NCBI GenBank assembly: GCA_937894795.1
Contig: CALCQV010000105.1
Span: forward strand, 1-18,360
Length of the DNA stretch: 18,360 nt
Reading direction: 5' to 3'
Source of the DNA: an uncultured Bacteroidales bacterium
GTDB lineage: Bacteria > Bacteroidota > Bacteroidia > Bacteroidales > Lentimicrobiaceae
Shown here piece after piece: positions 1 through 7,342 of this stretch. How positions within the stretch are numbered: position 1 is the stretch's first letter; each line of letters starts with the position of its first letter. Made by a program: the position numbers and the translations under genes. The notes beneath the pieces were generated by a model. It saw nothing but the letters and a program-made list of their open reading frames with translations. It made no database searches and was not told the origin of the DNA.

Positions 1-123
1 AGAAGAAACAAACATGGTTTCCGCGAACGTATGTCTACTGCCAATGGACGCAGAGTTCTTGCTGCACGCAGAGCTAAAGGCAGAAAAAAACTAACAGTAT
101 CTGACGAAACAAGGTCTAAATAA
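1..123 (+). CDS. rpmH: 50S ribosomal protein L34, C-terminal part
   Basis: Partial gene; the start lies left of the window. The 40 visible codons encode a very basic peptide containing HGFRERMSTANGRRVLAARR followed by AKGRKKLTVSDETRSK and a TAA stop. The R-x-R-M-x-T-x-x-G-R-x-V-L-x-x-R-R-x-K-G-R-x-x-L signature is diagnostic of ribosomal protein L34, a short protein of the large subunit that contacts 23S rRNA. In complete homologues about 12 residues precede the visible part (inference from family length). It is followed by a clear hairpin terminator, so it is probably the last gene of its transcript and is not co-transcribed with DUF4834. Confidence 0.96.
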   Translation, partial: RRNKHGFRERMSTANGRRVLAARRAKGRKKLTVSDETRSK

Positions 124-159
124 GATACTTGCAGCTTCTTGGCTGTTGAAGATATAATT

Positions 160-193
160 AAAAGGAGATAATTCATTTTATCTCCTTTTGTTA
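160..193 (+). terminator. Intrinsic terminator after rpmH
   Basis: A perfect 12-bp inverted repeat (arms 160-171 and 178-189, 6-nt loop) starts 36 nt after the rpmH stop. The right arm itself ends in TTTT, followed by GTTATG, so the U-tract is part of the stem, as in bidirectional terminators. It separates rpmH from the downstream surface-glycan genes. The rest of the rpmH-DUF4834 interval (190-343) shows no gene I can support. Confidence 0.75.
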
Positions 194-343
194 TGTTATT
201 AATTCAATGTATTGTTCTTCCATTCATTTTGACGATGCCGATAAAATCTGATTACATATCCAGTTTTTCATCAAAGATTAACTGATAATGCCCAAAAAGC
301 ACTAATTTCGCATTATATCATCCTGATAACAAATTCTGCTGAA

Positions 344-631
344 ATGTCATTTCTAAAGTTGATTATTCTTATTCTGACTCTATATCTTTTCTTTAGAATT
401 TTTGCACTTTACCTTGCTCCTATCTTAATGAAATACTTTATACGTAGAGTTCAACGCAGATTCTATGAACAACACCCTGATTCAAATCCTGAAAACCGGC
501 AGCAAAAAGGAAAGATAACTATTCAGAGAATGAAAAAGGAGAATAAAAATGAGATTCCTCCTGATTTGGGAGATTATGTTGATTATGAAGAGGTAAAAAA
601 CCATCAAACTCCAACCAATGAAAAAGATTGA
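344..631 (+). CDS. DUF4834 family small membrane protein
   Basis: Encodes 95 residues. A strongly hydrophobic segment at about residues 4-28 is a single membrane anchor, followed by a basic stretch (about 30-42, RRVQRRFYEQ) and a charged C-terminal tail that is probably cytoplasmic. Length, N-terminal anchor and polar tail fit the DUF4834 family of Bacteroidota, whose function is unknown to me. The gene overlaps the YfhO start by 14 nt (618-631), so the two are translationally linked and very probably one operon. That linkage suggests, without proof, a role near the membrane glycan machinery. The upstream 154 nt hold no box I would call a promoter with confidence. Confidence 0.75.
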   Translation: MSFLKLIILILTLYLFFRIFALYLAPILMKYFIRRVQRRFYEQHPDSNPENRQQKGKITIQRMKKENKNEIPPDLGDYVDYEEVKNHQTPTNEKD

Positions 632-3122
632 TTTCGCGAAACTGACTCCTCATCTGGTGGCTATTGTCATTATGGTGATTATTACATTTGCCTATTTCCA
701 CCCTTTGCTAGAGGGAAAGAAACTATTTCAATCTGATATCACCCACTGGAAAGGGATGTCGAAAGAAATACTCGATTACAGAGCATCAACCGGCAAAGAG
801 GCTTTATGGACAAACAGTATGTTCGGCGGTATGCCGGCATATCAGATTTCAGTAAAGCACCATTCCAATTTCATTGCCTTCTTCGATAAAGTTTTTACAC
901 TCAACCTGCCTCACCCGGCCGGCTTAGTGTTTCTCTACTTTATAGGCTTTTATATTTTATTGGTAAGCCTTCGTGTTAATCCATGGCTGGCTATTGGTGG
1001 AGCTTTGGCGTATGCATTCTCCTCCTATTTCCTCATTATTATTGAAGCCGGCCATAATAGTAAAGCACATGCGATAGGATATATGGCACCGGTTATTGCC
1101 GGAATCCTAATGACCTTTAGAGGGAAAATATACCTTGGAAGCCTTCTGACCGCACTGTTTTTATCTCTTGAGCTAAAAGCCAATCATTTGCAGATTACTT
1201 ATTACCTAATGCTTATTGTACTCCTTCTAGGTATCTGCGTATTCATTGATTCCTTGAAAAATAAAAAGATAAAAGAATTCATCAAGGCATCAGGATTCTT
1301 GATTGTAGCAGCTATACTGGCTTTGGCGACAAATATCACTAATCTGTGGTCTACCTGGGAGTATGGCAAAGATACCATTCGAGGTAAAACTGAACTCACC
1401 ACAGAGAAAGAGAACAGAACCTCAGGATTGGATAAGGATTATGCAACTCAGTGGAGCTATGGCATTGCAGAAACTTATACCCTTATGATTCCTAATGCAA
1501 AAGGAGGAGCCTCAGATGCTTTGGGTAATAATGAAAAAGCGATGAGGGGAATAGATCCTCAGATTGCCAATAATATTGCCGGTCAAAATCACTATTGGGG
1601 TGATCAGCCTTTCACATCAGGGCCGGTTTATGTAGGTGCCATTATCGTCTTCCTCTTTATACTTGGCCTATTTGTTACTAAAGGGAATACCCGATGGTGG
1701 TTATTAGCGGTGGTTGTTCTTTCAATTCTGCTTTCTTGGGGTAAGAATTTCATGCCTTTAACCGATTTCTTCCTGCATTATGTGCCCGGTTACAATAAAT
1801 TCAGAGCAGTTTCAATGATACTTGTAATGGCTAATTTCGCAATTCCACTTCTTGCTATACTCGGATTACAGGCTATCTTCGACAATAAAGATATCCTATT
1901 AAAAAATAGAAAACCACTTTGGATTTCACTCGGCATAACTGTTGGTCTAACTTTACTGTTTTACATTCTGCCTGATACATTCTTCTCTTTTCTAAGTCAA
2001 TCAGAGATAGCCGCCATTGATCAACAACGTCAAACTCTTGATAGCAGCCAATTGCAGGGATTTGATCAGATTGTTTCAAATCTAAAGGCTGCCCGAATTA
2101 ATATCTTTAAAGCTGATGCTCTTAGAAGCCTATTACTTATATTGGCAGCTGCTGCTCTAGTTTACACATGGTTAAATACTAAACTTAACAAAGCATACAT
2201 CTATGCAGGTTTTGCACTTTTAGTTGTTATTGACATGATTCCGGTTGCTTCCAGATATCTCAATAAAGATGATTTTCAAAGTCGTTCTCTGGTGGCTAAT
2301 CCTTATAAACCCACTGAAGCTGACCAGCTTATACTAAAGGACACTGATCCCAACTTTAGAGTTTTTAATCTGACAGTTAGCACATTCCAGGATGCAAGTA
2401 CATCATATTTTCATAAAAGTATAGGTGGCTACCATGGTGCAAAGCTCAGAAGATATCAGGAGATTATAGACCATCATATTGTGAAAAACAATATGAATGT
2501 ATTAAATATGCTTAATACAAAGTACTTTATCATCCCGGGACAAGATAGAAGGCCTGAAATTCAGATCAATTTTGATGCTCTTGGCAATGCATGGTTCGTA
2601 AGCGAAATAAAAACCGTTGACAATGCAGATCAGGAAATTAATGCTCTCACTGATTTCAATCCGGCAGTAACTGCAGTTGTTGATAAACGCTTTAATAATT
2701 TAATCGGCAATTTTAAACCGGCAGTTGACTCAACTGCTTCCATCAAGCTTACAAAATACGCGCCTAATAAACTTAATTACACATATCAAAGCAATATTGA
2801 CCAACTTGCAGTCTTCTCTGAAATTTATTATGATAAAGGGTGGAAAGCATTCATTGACAACAAACCTGCACCTCATTTCAGAGTTAATTATATATTACGC
2901 GGTATGATTGTTCCTGCAGGTAATCATGAAATTGAATTCAGGTTTGAACCGGCGGTTTACTATACCGGCAATATCATTGCTTCAGTAAGTTCAATTATTT
3001 TATTGTTACTTGCTGCATTCTATATATTCACCGAGGTAAAGAAATGCAATTCAGGTAAGTTGGCTGCTAACAATAATGTAGCTAAGGAATCTAAATCCAT
3101 AACAGGAAATTCCAAAGCTTAA
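618..3122 (+). CDS. YfhO family membrane protein, GT-C-like
   Basis: An 834-residue polytopic membrane protein with about 14 predicted helices, clustered at residues 11-31, 100-240, 337-451 and 501-543, with a last one at 786-806. The first extracytoplasmic loop carries the conserved FGGMPAYQ (69-76). Further family motifs are EAGHNSKAHAIGYM (143-156), GYNKFRAVSM (391-400) and YHGAKLRRYQEII (605-617). A soluble domain at about 560-780 ends with the typical GWKAFID (741-747), RGMIVPAGNHEIEF (761-774) block before the final helix. YfhO proteins resemble GT-C glycosyltransferases that use lipid-linked sugars; B. subtilis and Listeria members are linked to teichoic acid glycosylation. The substrate here is unknown. 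The ATG lies inside the end of the DUF4834 gene; the GT4 gene follows after 15 nt. Confidence 0.9.
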   Translation: MKKIDFAKLTPHLVAIVIMVIITFAYFHPLLEGKKLFQSDITHWKGMSKEILDYRASTGKEALWTNSMFGGMPAYQISVKHHSNFIAFFDKVFTLNLPHPAGLVFLYFIGFYILLVSLRVNPWLAIGGALAYAFSSYFLIIIEAGHNSKAHAIGYMAPVIAGILMTFRGKIYLGSLLTALFLSLELKANHLQITYYLMLIVLLLGICVFIDSLKNKKIKEFIKASGFLIVAAILALATNITNLWSTWEYGKDTIRGKTELTTEKENRTSGLDKDYATQWSYGIAETYTLMIPNAKGGASDALGNNEKAMRGIDPQIANNIAGQNHYWGDQPFTSGPVYVGAIIVFLFILGLFVTKGNTRWWLLAVVVLSILLSWGKNFMPLTDFFLHYVPGYNKFRAVSMILVMANFAIPLLAILGLQAIFDNKDILLKNRKPLWISLGITVGLTLLFYILPDTFFSFLSQSEIAAIDQQRQTLDSSQLQGFDQIVSNLKAARINIFKADALRSLLLILAAAALVYTWLNTKLNKAYIYAGFALLVVIDMIPVASRYLNKDDFQSRSLVANPYKPTEADQLILKDTDPNFRVFNLTVSTFQDASTSYFHKSIGGYHGAKLRRYQEIIDHHIVKNNMNVLNMLNTKYFIIPGQDRRPEIQINFDALGNAWFVSEIKTVDNADQEINALTDFNPAVTAVVDKRFNNLIGNFKPAVDSTASIKLTKYAPNKLNYTYQSNIDQLAVFSEIYYDKGWKAFIDNKPAPHFRVNYILRGMIVPAGNHEIEFRFEPAVYYTGNIIASVSSIILLLLAAFYIFTEVKKCNSGKLAANNNVAKESKSITGNSKA

Positions 3123-3137
3123 TACAGTTTCAAAAGT

Positions 3138-4448
3138 ATGCCTGGCAAAGTCCTTATTATCACCTATTACTGGCCACCAAGCGGAGGTGCGGGTGTGCAG
3201 CGTTGGTTGAAGTTTGTTAAATACTTACGCTTGTATGGTTGGGAACCGGTAGTTTATACTCCTGAAAATCCTGAACCGCCGGCATTTGATGAGAGTTTAT
3301 TCAAGGATCTGCCCGATAATCTAAATGTGGTAACACAACCAATCTGGGAACCATATCAGTTTTATAGGAAGTTAATTGGAGCAAAAAAAGACGAACGTAT
3401 CAATGCAGGTTTCCTTAGCGAGAAGAAGGCACCCGGGCTTGCACAGAAATTCTCAATCTGGTTACGGGGCAATTTCTTCATCCCTGATGCCAGAAAATTT
3501 TGGATTAAGCCATCCATCAAATTCCTGATCCAATATCTTAAACAAAACCATGTTGACGCAATAATTTCAACAGGACCTCCTCATTCAATGCATATGATAG
3601 CATTGGGTGTAAAGAAAAGCACCGGTTTGCCATGGTTGGCTGATTTCCGGGACCCATGGACAAATATCGACTTTTATGATCAGTTGATGCTTAGTTCATT
3701 TGCCGACTATCGACACCGTAAAATGGAACAACAGGTTATCAAGAACGCTGATAGATTAGTAACTGTCAGTCACAATTGGGAGTATGATTTTATAAAATTA
3801 GGGGCGTCTAATACAACTGTTATAACAAATGGTTTTGATCCTTCAGATTTTCCAACTGTTTCATTTAATAAACCACTGAAATTTACTCTTACTCATATTG
3901 GCTCCCTGAATAAGGACCGAAATCCTGAATTTCTTTGGAAGATTATTGCAAAACTGGTTAATGAAAATATTGAATTACGCAATGATCTTCAAATTCGTTT
4001 TATCGGGAAAACCGATATCAGTGTTTTCGAATCTCTGGGAAAATATGGAATAGAAGAATTTACTGAAAAAATAGAATACATTCCTCACGACAAAGCACTA
4101 CAACTGTCGGCTGATTCTGCCGTTTTATTGCTGCTCATCAATAATACACCAAATGCCTTGGGCATAATTCCGGGTAAAGTATTTGAATATCTTGCCTCAG
4201 GAAGGCCTATATTATGTATTGGACCAAATGAAGGTGACAGTTCAAAAATAATAAATGAAACTAATGCAGGGATTGTTGTTGACTTTAACGATGAAACTAA
4301 TCTGCAAAATGCTATATTAAAGCTGTATGATGATTACCGGCAAGGTAGAGTTTCTGAACATCTTGATAAAATTGACAAATTCTCAAGAAAGAACCTTACT
4401 GGTGATATTGCACGAATTCTGGATGAAATTACTTCAACTATTAAATAA
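3138..4448 (+). CDS. Glycosyltransferase, GT4-like (GT-B fold)
   Basis: Encodes 436 residues. The N-terminal Rossmann half opens with KVLIITYYWPPSGGAGVQRW (4-23), a typical acceptor-side glycine loop of Bacteroidota GT4-like enzymes. Other landmarks are ISTGPPHSMH (143-152), ADFRDPW (168-174), the inter-domain TNGFDP (230-235), HIGSL (253-257) and the donor-site helix IPGKVFEYLASGRPIL (344-359), where E350 is the likely conserved nucleotide-sugar glutamate. No signal peptide or transmembrane helix, so it is cytoplasmic or peripheral. It probably adds a sugar to a lipid-linked glycan; donor and acceptor cannot be read from sequence. The stop overlaps the wecB start as TAATG, indicating coupled translation. 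Confidence 0.9.
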   Translation: MPGKVLIITYYWPPSGGAGVQRWLKFVKYLRLYGWEPVVYTPENPEPPAFDESLFKDLPDNLNVVTQPIWEPYQFYRKLIGAKKDERINAGFLSEKKAPGLAQKFSIWLRGNFFIPDARKFWIKPSIKFLIQYLKQNHVDAIISTGPPHSMHMIALGVKKSTGLPWLADFRDPWTNIDFYDQLMLSSFADYRHRKMEQQVIKNADRLVTVSHNWEYDFIKLGASNTTVITNGFDPSDFPTVSFNKPLKFTLTHIGSLNKDRNPEFLWKIIAKLVNENIELRNDLQIRFIGKTDISVFESLGKYGIEEFTEKIEYIPHDKALQLSADSAVLLLLINNTPNALGIIPGKVFEYLASGRPILCIGPNEGDSSKIINETNAGIVVDFNDETNLQNAILKLYDDYRQGRVSEHLDKIDKFSRKNLTGDIARILDEITSTIK

Positions 4449-5548
4449 TGAAGCCTCATAAAATACTAATCATAGCCGGTGCCCGGCCAAACTTCATGAA
4501 GATTGCCCCAATAATCCATGCAATGAGATTATCTGATAAACTGGAACCTATTCTTGTACATACCGGGCAACATTACGATGTACTGATGTCAGATACTTTT
4601 TTTAAAGAACTGAATATTCCTCAGCCTGACATTTCACTTGAAGTAGGCTCTGATACTCATGCCCGACAGGTAGCCAAAATCATGGAACGATTCGAACCTG
4701 TTTGTGATGAATATCAACCAATGGCAATTCTGGTAGTAGGTGATGTCAACTCAACAATGGCTTGTAGTATTGTTGCTGCAAAAAAAGATATCAGGATTAT
4801 TCATGTTGAAGCCGGTATCAGAAGTAGAGATCGTTCTATGCCTGAAGAAATTAACAGAATGGTAACAGATTCTATTACTGATATTCTAATGCCACCTTCA
4901 AGGGATGCTGTTGAAAATCTATTGACTGAAGGACATAAGCCTGAAAGTATTTTCCTGGTTGGGAATATTATGATTGATACTCTTCTGGATTCACAGGAAA
5001 TGATCAAAAAATCAGGTATACTTGATCAATTTGGTCTTGTAGCTAAGAAATATGTTACACTTACCCTCCACCGTCCTTCCAATGTTGATAATATTGAGAA
5101 CTTCAAGAAAATCCTTGCAGCCCTTGCAGTAATCCAAAATGAAATCCCCATTGTGTTCCCTATTCATCCTCGCACACGTAAGATGATTAATGAATTTGGA
5201 TTAGGCGATTATGTTGCATCACTAAGTAATTTGATACTTACTGATCCTCTTGGCTATTTTGACTTTGGCAGATTAATATCAGAATCCGGATTTGTACTGA
5301 CTGACAGCGGAGGCATTCAGGAAGAGACTACCGTGTATGGGATTCCCTGCATAACACTCAGAGAAAATACTGAAAGACCAATAACAATACTGGAAGGTTC
5401 TAACGAACTTGCCGGCTGTGATACTGAGAAGATAATACTATTGGCAGATGAGATTTTAAAAGGTAATTGGAAAGAAAGTCGCATCCCGGAACTATGGGAT
5501 GGCAATACTGCATCCAGAATAATTAAAGTTCTTGAAAGTGTTCTTTAA
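4448..5548 (+). CDS. wecB: UDP-N-acetylglucosamine 2-epimerase (non-hydrolysing)
   Basis: Encodes 366 residues, the usual length for bacterial WecB/MnaA. It interconverts UDP-GlcNAc and UDP-ManNAc in the cytoplasm, feeding ManNAc-containing surface glycans. Conserved elements occur in order: GARPNFMK (11-18), HTGQHYD (38-44), GDVNS (98-102), HVEAGIRS (119-126), MPEEINR (131-137), LHRPSNVDN (206-214, with the conserved active-site-region His208), PIHPRT (238-243), TDSGGIQEE (285-293) and RENTERP (305-311). All key residues appear present, so the enzyme should be active. The ATG overlaps the upstream glycosyltransferase stop by one base. No wecC (UDP-ManNAc dehydrogenase) is next to it, so the product may be used as ManNAc itself or oxidised by an enzyme encoded elsewhere. 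Confidence 0.95.
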   Translation: MKPHKILIIAGARPNFMKIAPIIHAMRLSDKLEPILVHTGQHYDVLMSDTFFKELNIPQPDISLEVGSDTHARQVAKIMERFEPVCDEYQPMAILVVGDVNSTMACSIVAAKKDIRIIHVEAGIRSRDRSMPEEINRMVTDSITDILMPPSRDAVENLLTEGHKPESIFLVGNIMIDTLLDSQEMIKKSGILDQFGLVAKKYVTLTLHRPSNVDNIENFKKILAALAVIQNEIPIVFPIHPRTRKMINEFGLGDYVASLSNLILTDPLGYFDFGRLISESGFVLTDSGGIQEETTVYGIPCITLRENTERPITILEGSNELAGCDTEKIILLADEILKGNWKESRIPELWDGNTASRIIKVLESVL

Positions 5549-5574
5549 AAAGATATTGACGCTAGCAATGTTGT

Positions 5575-5597
5575 AGATATAGTTTCTATATCTTTTG
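5575..5597 (+). terminator. Weak hairpin after wecB
   Basis: AGATATAG, a TTT loop, then CTATATCT forms an 8-bp perfect hairpin (5575-5582 with 5586-5593) followed by TTTGG. It lies 26 nt after the wecB stop and 37 nt before the acetyltransferase ATG. The stem is AT-rich and the T-run short, so it may only reduce transcription into the next gene, or be chance. Confidence 0.3.
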
Positions 5598-5629
5598 GTT
5601 AATTGAGATAATCCTTAAATAATGAAGCA

Positions 5630-6253
5630 ATGAAGCACTTTATTTGGGTACTGATTCAGAAAATTCTTCATCCTTATTGCATTATCGATGCTGCAAGCAT
5701 TTGTAAACATGTCAAGCTGGCGAAAGGTGTAACTCTGGGACATGGTTCTCATATATGCGCAGGTAGTATAGGGAAATACACTTATATCAATAAAAATTGT
5801 CTGATCGATAGAAATACTCAATCTATCGGCAATTTCTGTTCTATTGCTTATGGTGTTAAGATAGGCTTAGGTAATCATCCTACAAGCTGGGTTAGTTCTC
5901 ACCCATTTGCCTACGATAGTAAATATGGCTTCATCAGGCAAAATAAAACTTTTCAGGAACAGATTACTGCGAAATGTATCATAGGAAATGATGTGTGGAT
6001 AGGTGCAAATGCTGTTATTCTTGCAGGTGTAAAAGTAGGCGATGGAGCAATTATAGGGGCTAATTCACTGGTTAATAAAGATATTGAACCTTATAGTATT
6101 GTTGCTGGTATCCCGGCTAAACATATCAGGTATAGATTTGATGAATCAACCATCAAAAAACTCTTAGATTTAAAATGGTGGGATTGGGATGATCAAACAA
6201 TAAAAGAAAGGATTAACCTTTTTGACCAGCCTGACAGGCTATTGAACATCTAA
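5630..6253 (+). CDS. CatB-related O-acetyltransferase (left-handed beta-helix)
   Basis: Encodes 207 residues of the xenobiotic/CatB-type hexapeptide acyltransferase family, which moves acetyl from acetyl-CoA to a hydroxyl group. Imperfect hexapeptide repeats run from about residue 20 to 75 and again at 117-160 (IGNDVWIGANAVILAGVKVG). GNHPTSW (81-87) holds the family catalytic His (His83) and begins the loop that breaks the helix. SIVAGIPAKHIRYRF (156-170) and WWDWD (183-187) match the usual C-terminal cap. Given the neighbours it more likely O-acetylates a surface glycan or precursor than chloramphenicol or streptogramin (inference). The ATG at 5630 was chosen because an ATG 8 nt upstream runs into a stop after three codons. 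The 3' end overlaps gpsA tail to tail by 15 nt. Confidence 0.88.
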   Translation: MKHFIWVLIQKILHPYCIIDAASICKHVKLAKGVTLGHGSHICAGSIGKYTYINKNCLIDRNTQSIGNFCSIAYGVKIGLGNHPTSWVSSHPFAYDSKYGFIRQNKTFQEQITAKCIIGNDVWIGANAVILAGVKVGDGAIIGANSLVNKDIEPYSIVAGIPAKHIRYRFDESTIKKLLDLKWWDWDDQTIKERINLFDQPDRLLNI

Positions 6254-7255
6254 CGATTTTCTTGTCAGGGCTGATTCATTCTTTAAAATATTGCTGATGA
6301 ATTTTTTAATGTCGTAAGTCTCTGTAAATACTTTATTTAGCTCATCCAATAGCAGGTATTTGCTGTGGTCTGCATTAATAGAATTGAGTTTACTTATTAT
6401 AATATCAACCGCAACCCTTCCTTCAAGCACTACTTTACCCGATATATCTTCAGAGAAGAAACCTTTTCCTATTAACAGCCCTAATGTTCTATTACGACTC
6501 AGATCATTTAATGCTGTTAAGCCAAAATCGCCAATACCACAATATCTGAACATTGTTTCTTGCTTACCGCCAAATAACAGTAAGAGTTGCAACATCTCAT
6601 TGAAGGCACGTGTAAATACCAAAAAACGAAGGTTTGGTGAATTAAAATGAGCATCAATTATGCCGATAATAATGGCATAGATATTTTTCAATATACTTAA
6701 GATCTCAACACCTATAACATCATCAGAATAATCTATATGAATTATAGAACCTTTAAATATTTCCAATAACTGAATATATATCTTGTATTCATCTGCACCA
6801 ACGGTCATTGCAGTAGGCATATTATTGATCAGCTCACGGGCAAAGGTTGGTCCTTTAAGGCTGCAAACAGGATTTGCAACAATATTTCTGAGATCATCAA
6901 CTATTGTTTCATTATTATTGGCAAATCCTTTAGCCAAATTAATCAGCACAGCCTCCTGATTTATGTGTTCCTTTACTCTATTTATATAGGGAATGATTGC
7001 GGTGGATGGAATTGCAATAAAGATGAAATCTGAAGAACTTAATATAGATTCATCAGTTGTAGCTTTTAACCAGGTATTTAGCTTTATCTGAGGGAAATAT
7101 GTCCTGTTTACATGTAATTCATTAATATCACTAACTACATCTTTTTCAATGGAGAGAAGTGAAACTTCAAGCTGATCACAGTTGGCAAGGACTTGTCCCA
7201 ATGCGGTTCCAATAGAGCCTGCTCCAATAATACAGATTTTATTTTTTTGCTTCAT
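6239..7255 (-). CDS. gpsA: Glycerol-3-phosphate dehydrogenase [NAD(P)+] homologue
   Basis: Encodes 338 residues. The family reduces dihydroxyacetone phosphate to sn-glycerol 3-phosphate in the cytoplasm. Visible motifs: dinucleotide loop GAGSIGTALG (11-20), IAIPS (80-84), NLAKG (106-110), KGPTFARE (134-141, usually SGPSFA-x-E), SILKNIYAI (187-195, with the conserved catalytic-region Lys190) and GIGDFGLTALNDLSRNRTLG (240-259). The last block departs from the common GLGDLxLTC version, so this is a divergent but complete GpsA. It may serve membrane phospholipid synthesis, or be a dedicated supplier for the glycan genes beside it; whether a second gpsA exists elsewhere would decide this. A TATCTTTG box lies 22 nt upstream of the ATG, so it may have its own promoter as well as read-through from the transferase gene 87 nt upstream. 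Confidence 0.9.
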   Translation of the reverse strand: MKQKNKICIIGAGSIGTALGQVLANCDQLEVSLLSIEKDVVSDINELHVNRTYFPQIKLNTWLKATTDESILSSSDFIFIAIPSTAIIPYINRVKEHINQEAVLINLAKGFANNNETIVDDLRNIVANPVCSLKGPTFARELINNMPTAMTVGADEYKIYIQLLEIFKGSIIHIDYSDDVIGVEILSILKNIYAIIIGIIDAHFNSPNLRFLVFTRAFNEMLQLLLLFGGKQETMFRYCGIGDFGLTALNDLSRNRTLGLLIGKGFFSEDISGKVVLEGRVAVDIIISKLNSINADHSKYLLLDELNKVFTETYDIKKFISNILKNESALTRKSLDVQ

Positions 7256-7277
7256 TATTTGAATTTATTCAGGTATG

Positions 7278-7285
7278 CAAAGATA
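7278..7285 (-). promoter_or_regulatory. Candidate Bacteroidota -7 box for gpsA
   Basis: On the minus strand this reads TATCTTTG, a full match to the Bacteroidota -7 consensus TAnnTTTG, placed 22 nt before the gpsA ATG. That predicts a 5' UTR of about 16-19 nt. No convincing TTTG -33 element is visible at the usual distance, so the call rests on the -7 box and position alone. Confidence 0.45.
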
Positions 7286-7342
7286 CGTTAATTCATGCGC
7301 AATAGTTTAAATAAGAACTTAGGTAATCTATGCAGCGGATAA

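Noticed and set aside
193..285. A 30-codon ATG frame right after the rpmH terminator.
   Set aside because: No start context, hydrophobic but patternless composition, and it begins within the terminator tail. Most likely a chance frame in AT-rich DNA.
5630..6253. Chloramphenicol or streptogramin resistance acetyltransferase.
   Set aside because: The CatB fold alone does not show drug activity, and the neighbours are glycan genes; glycan O-acetylation is the simpler reading.
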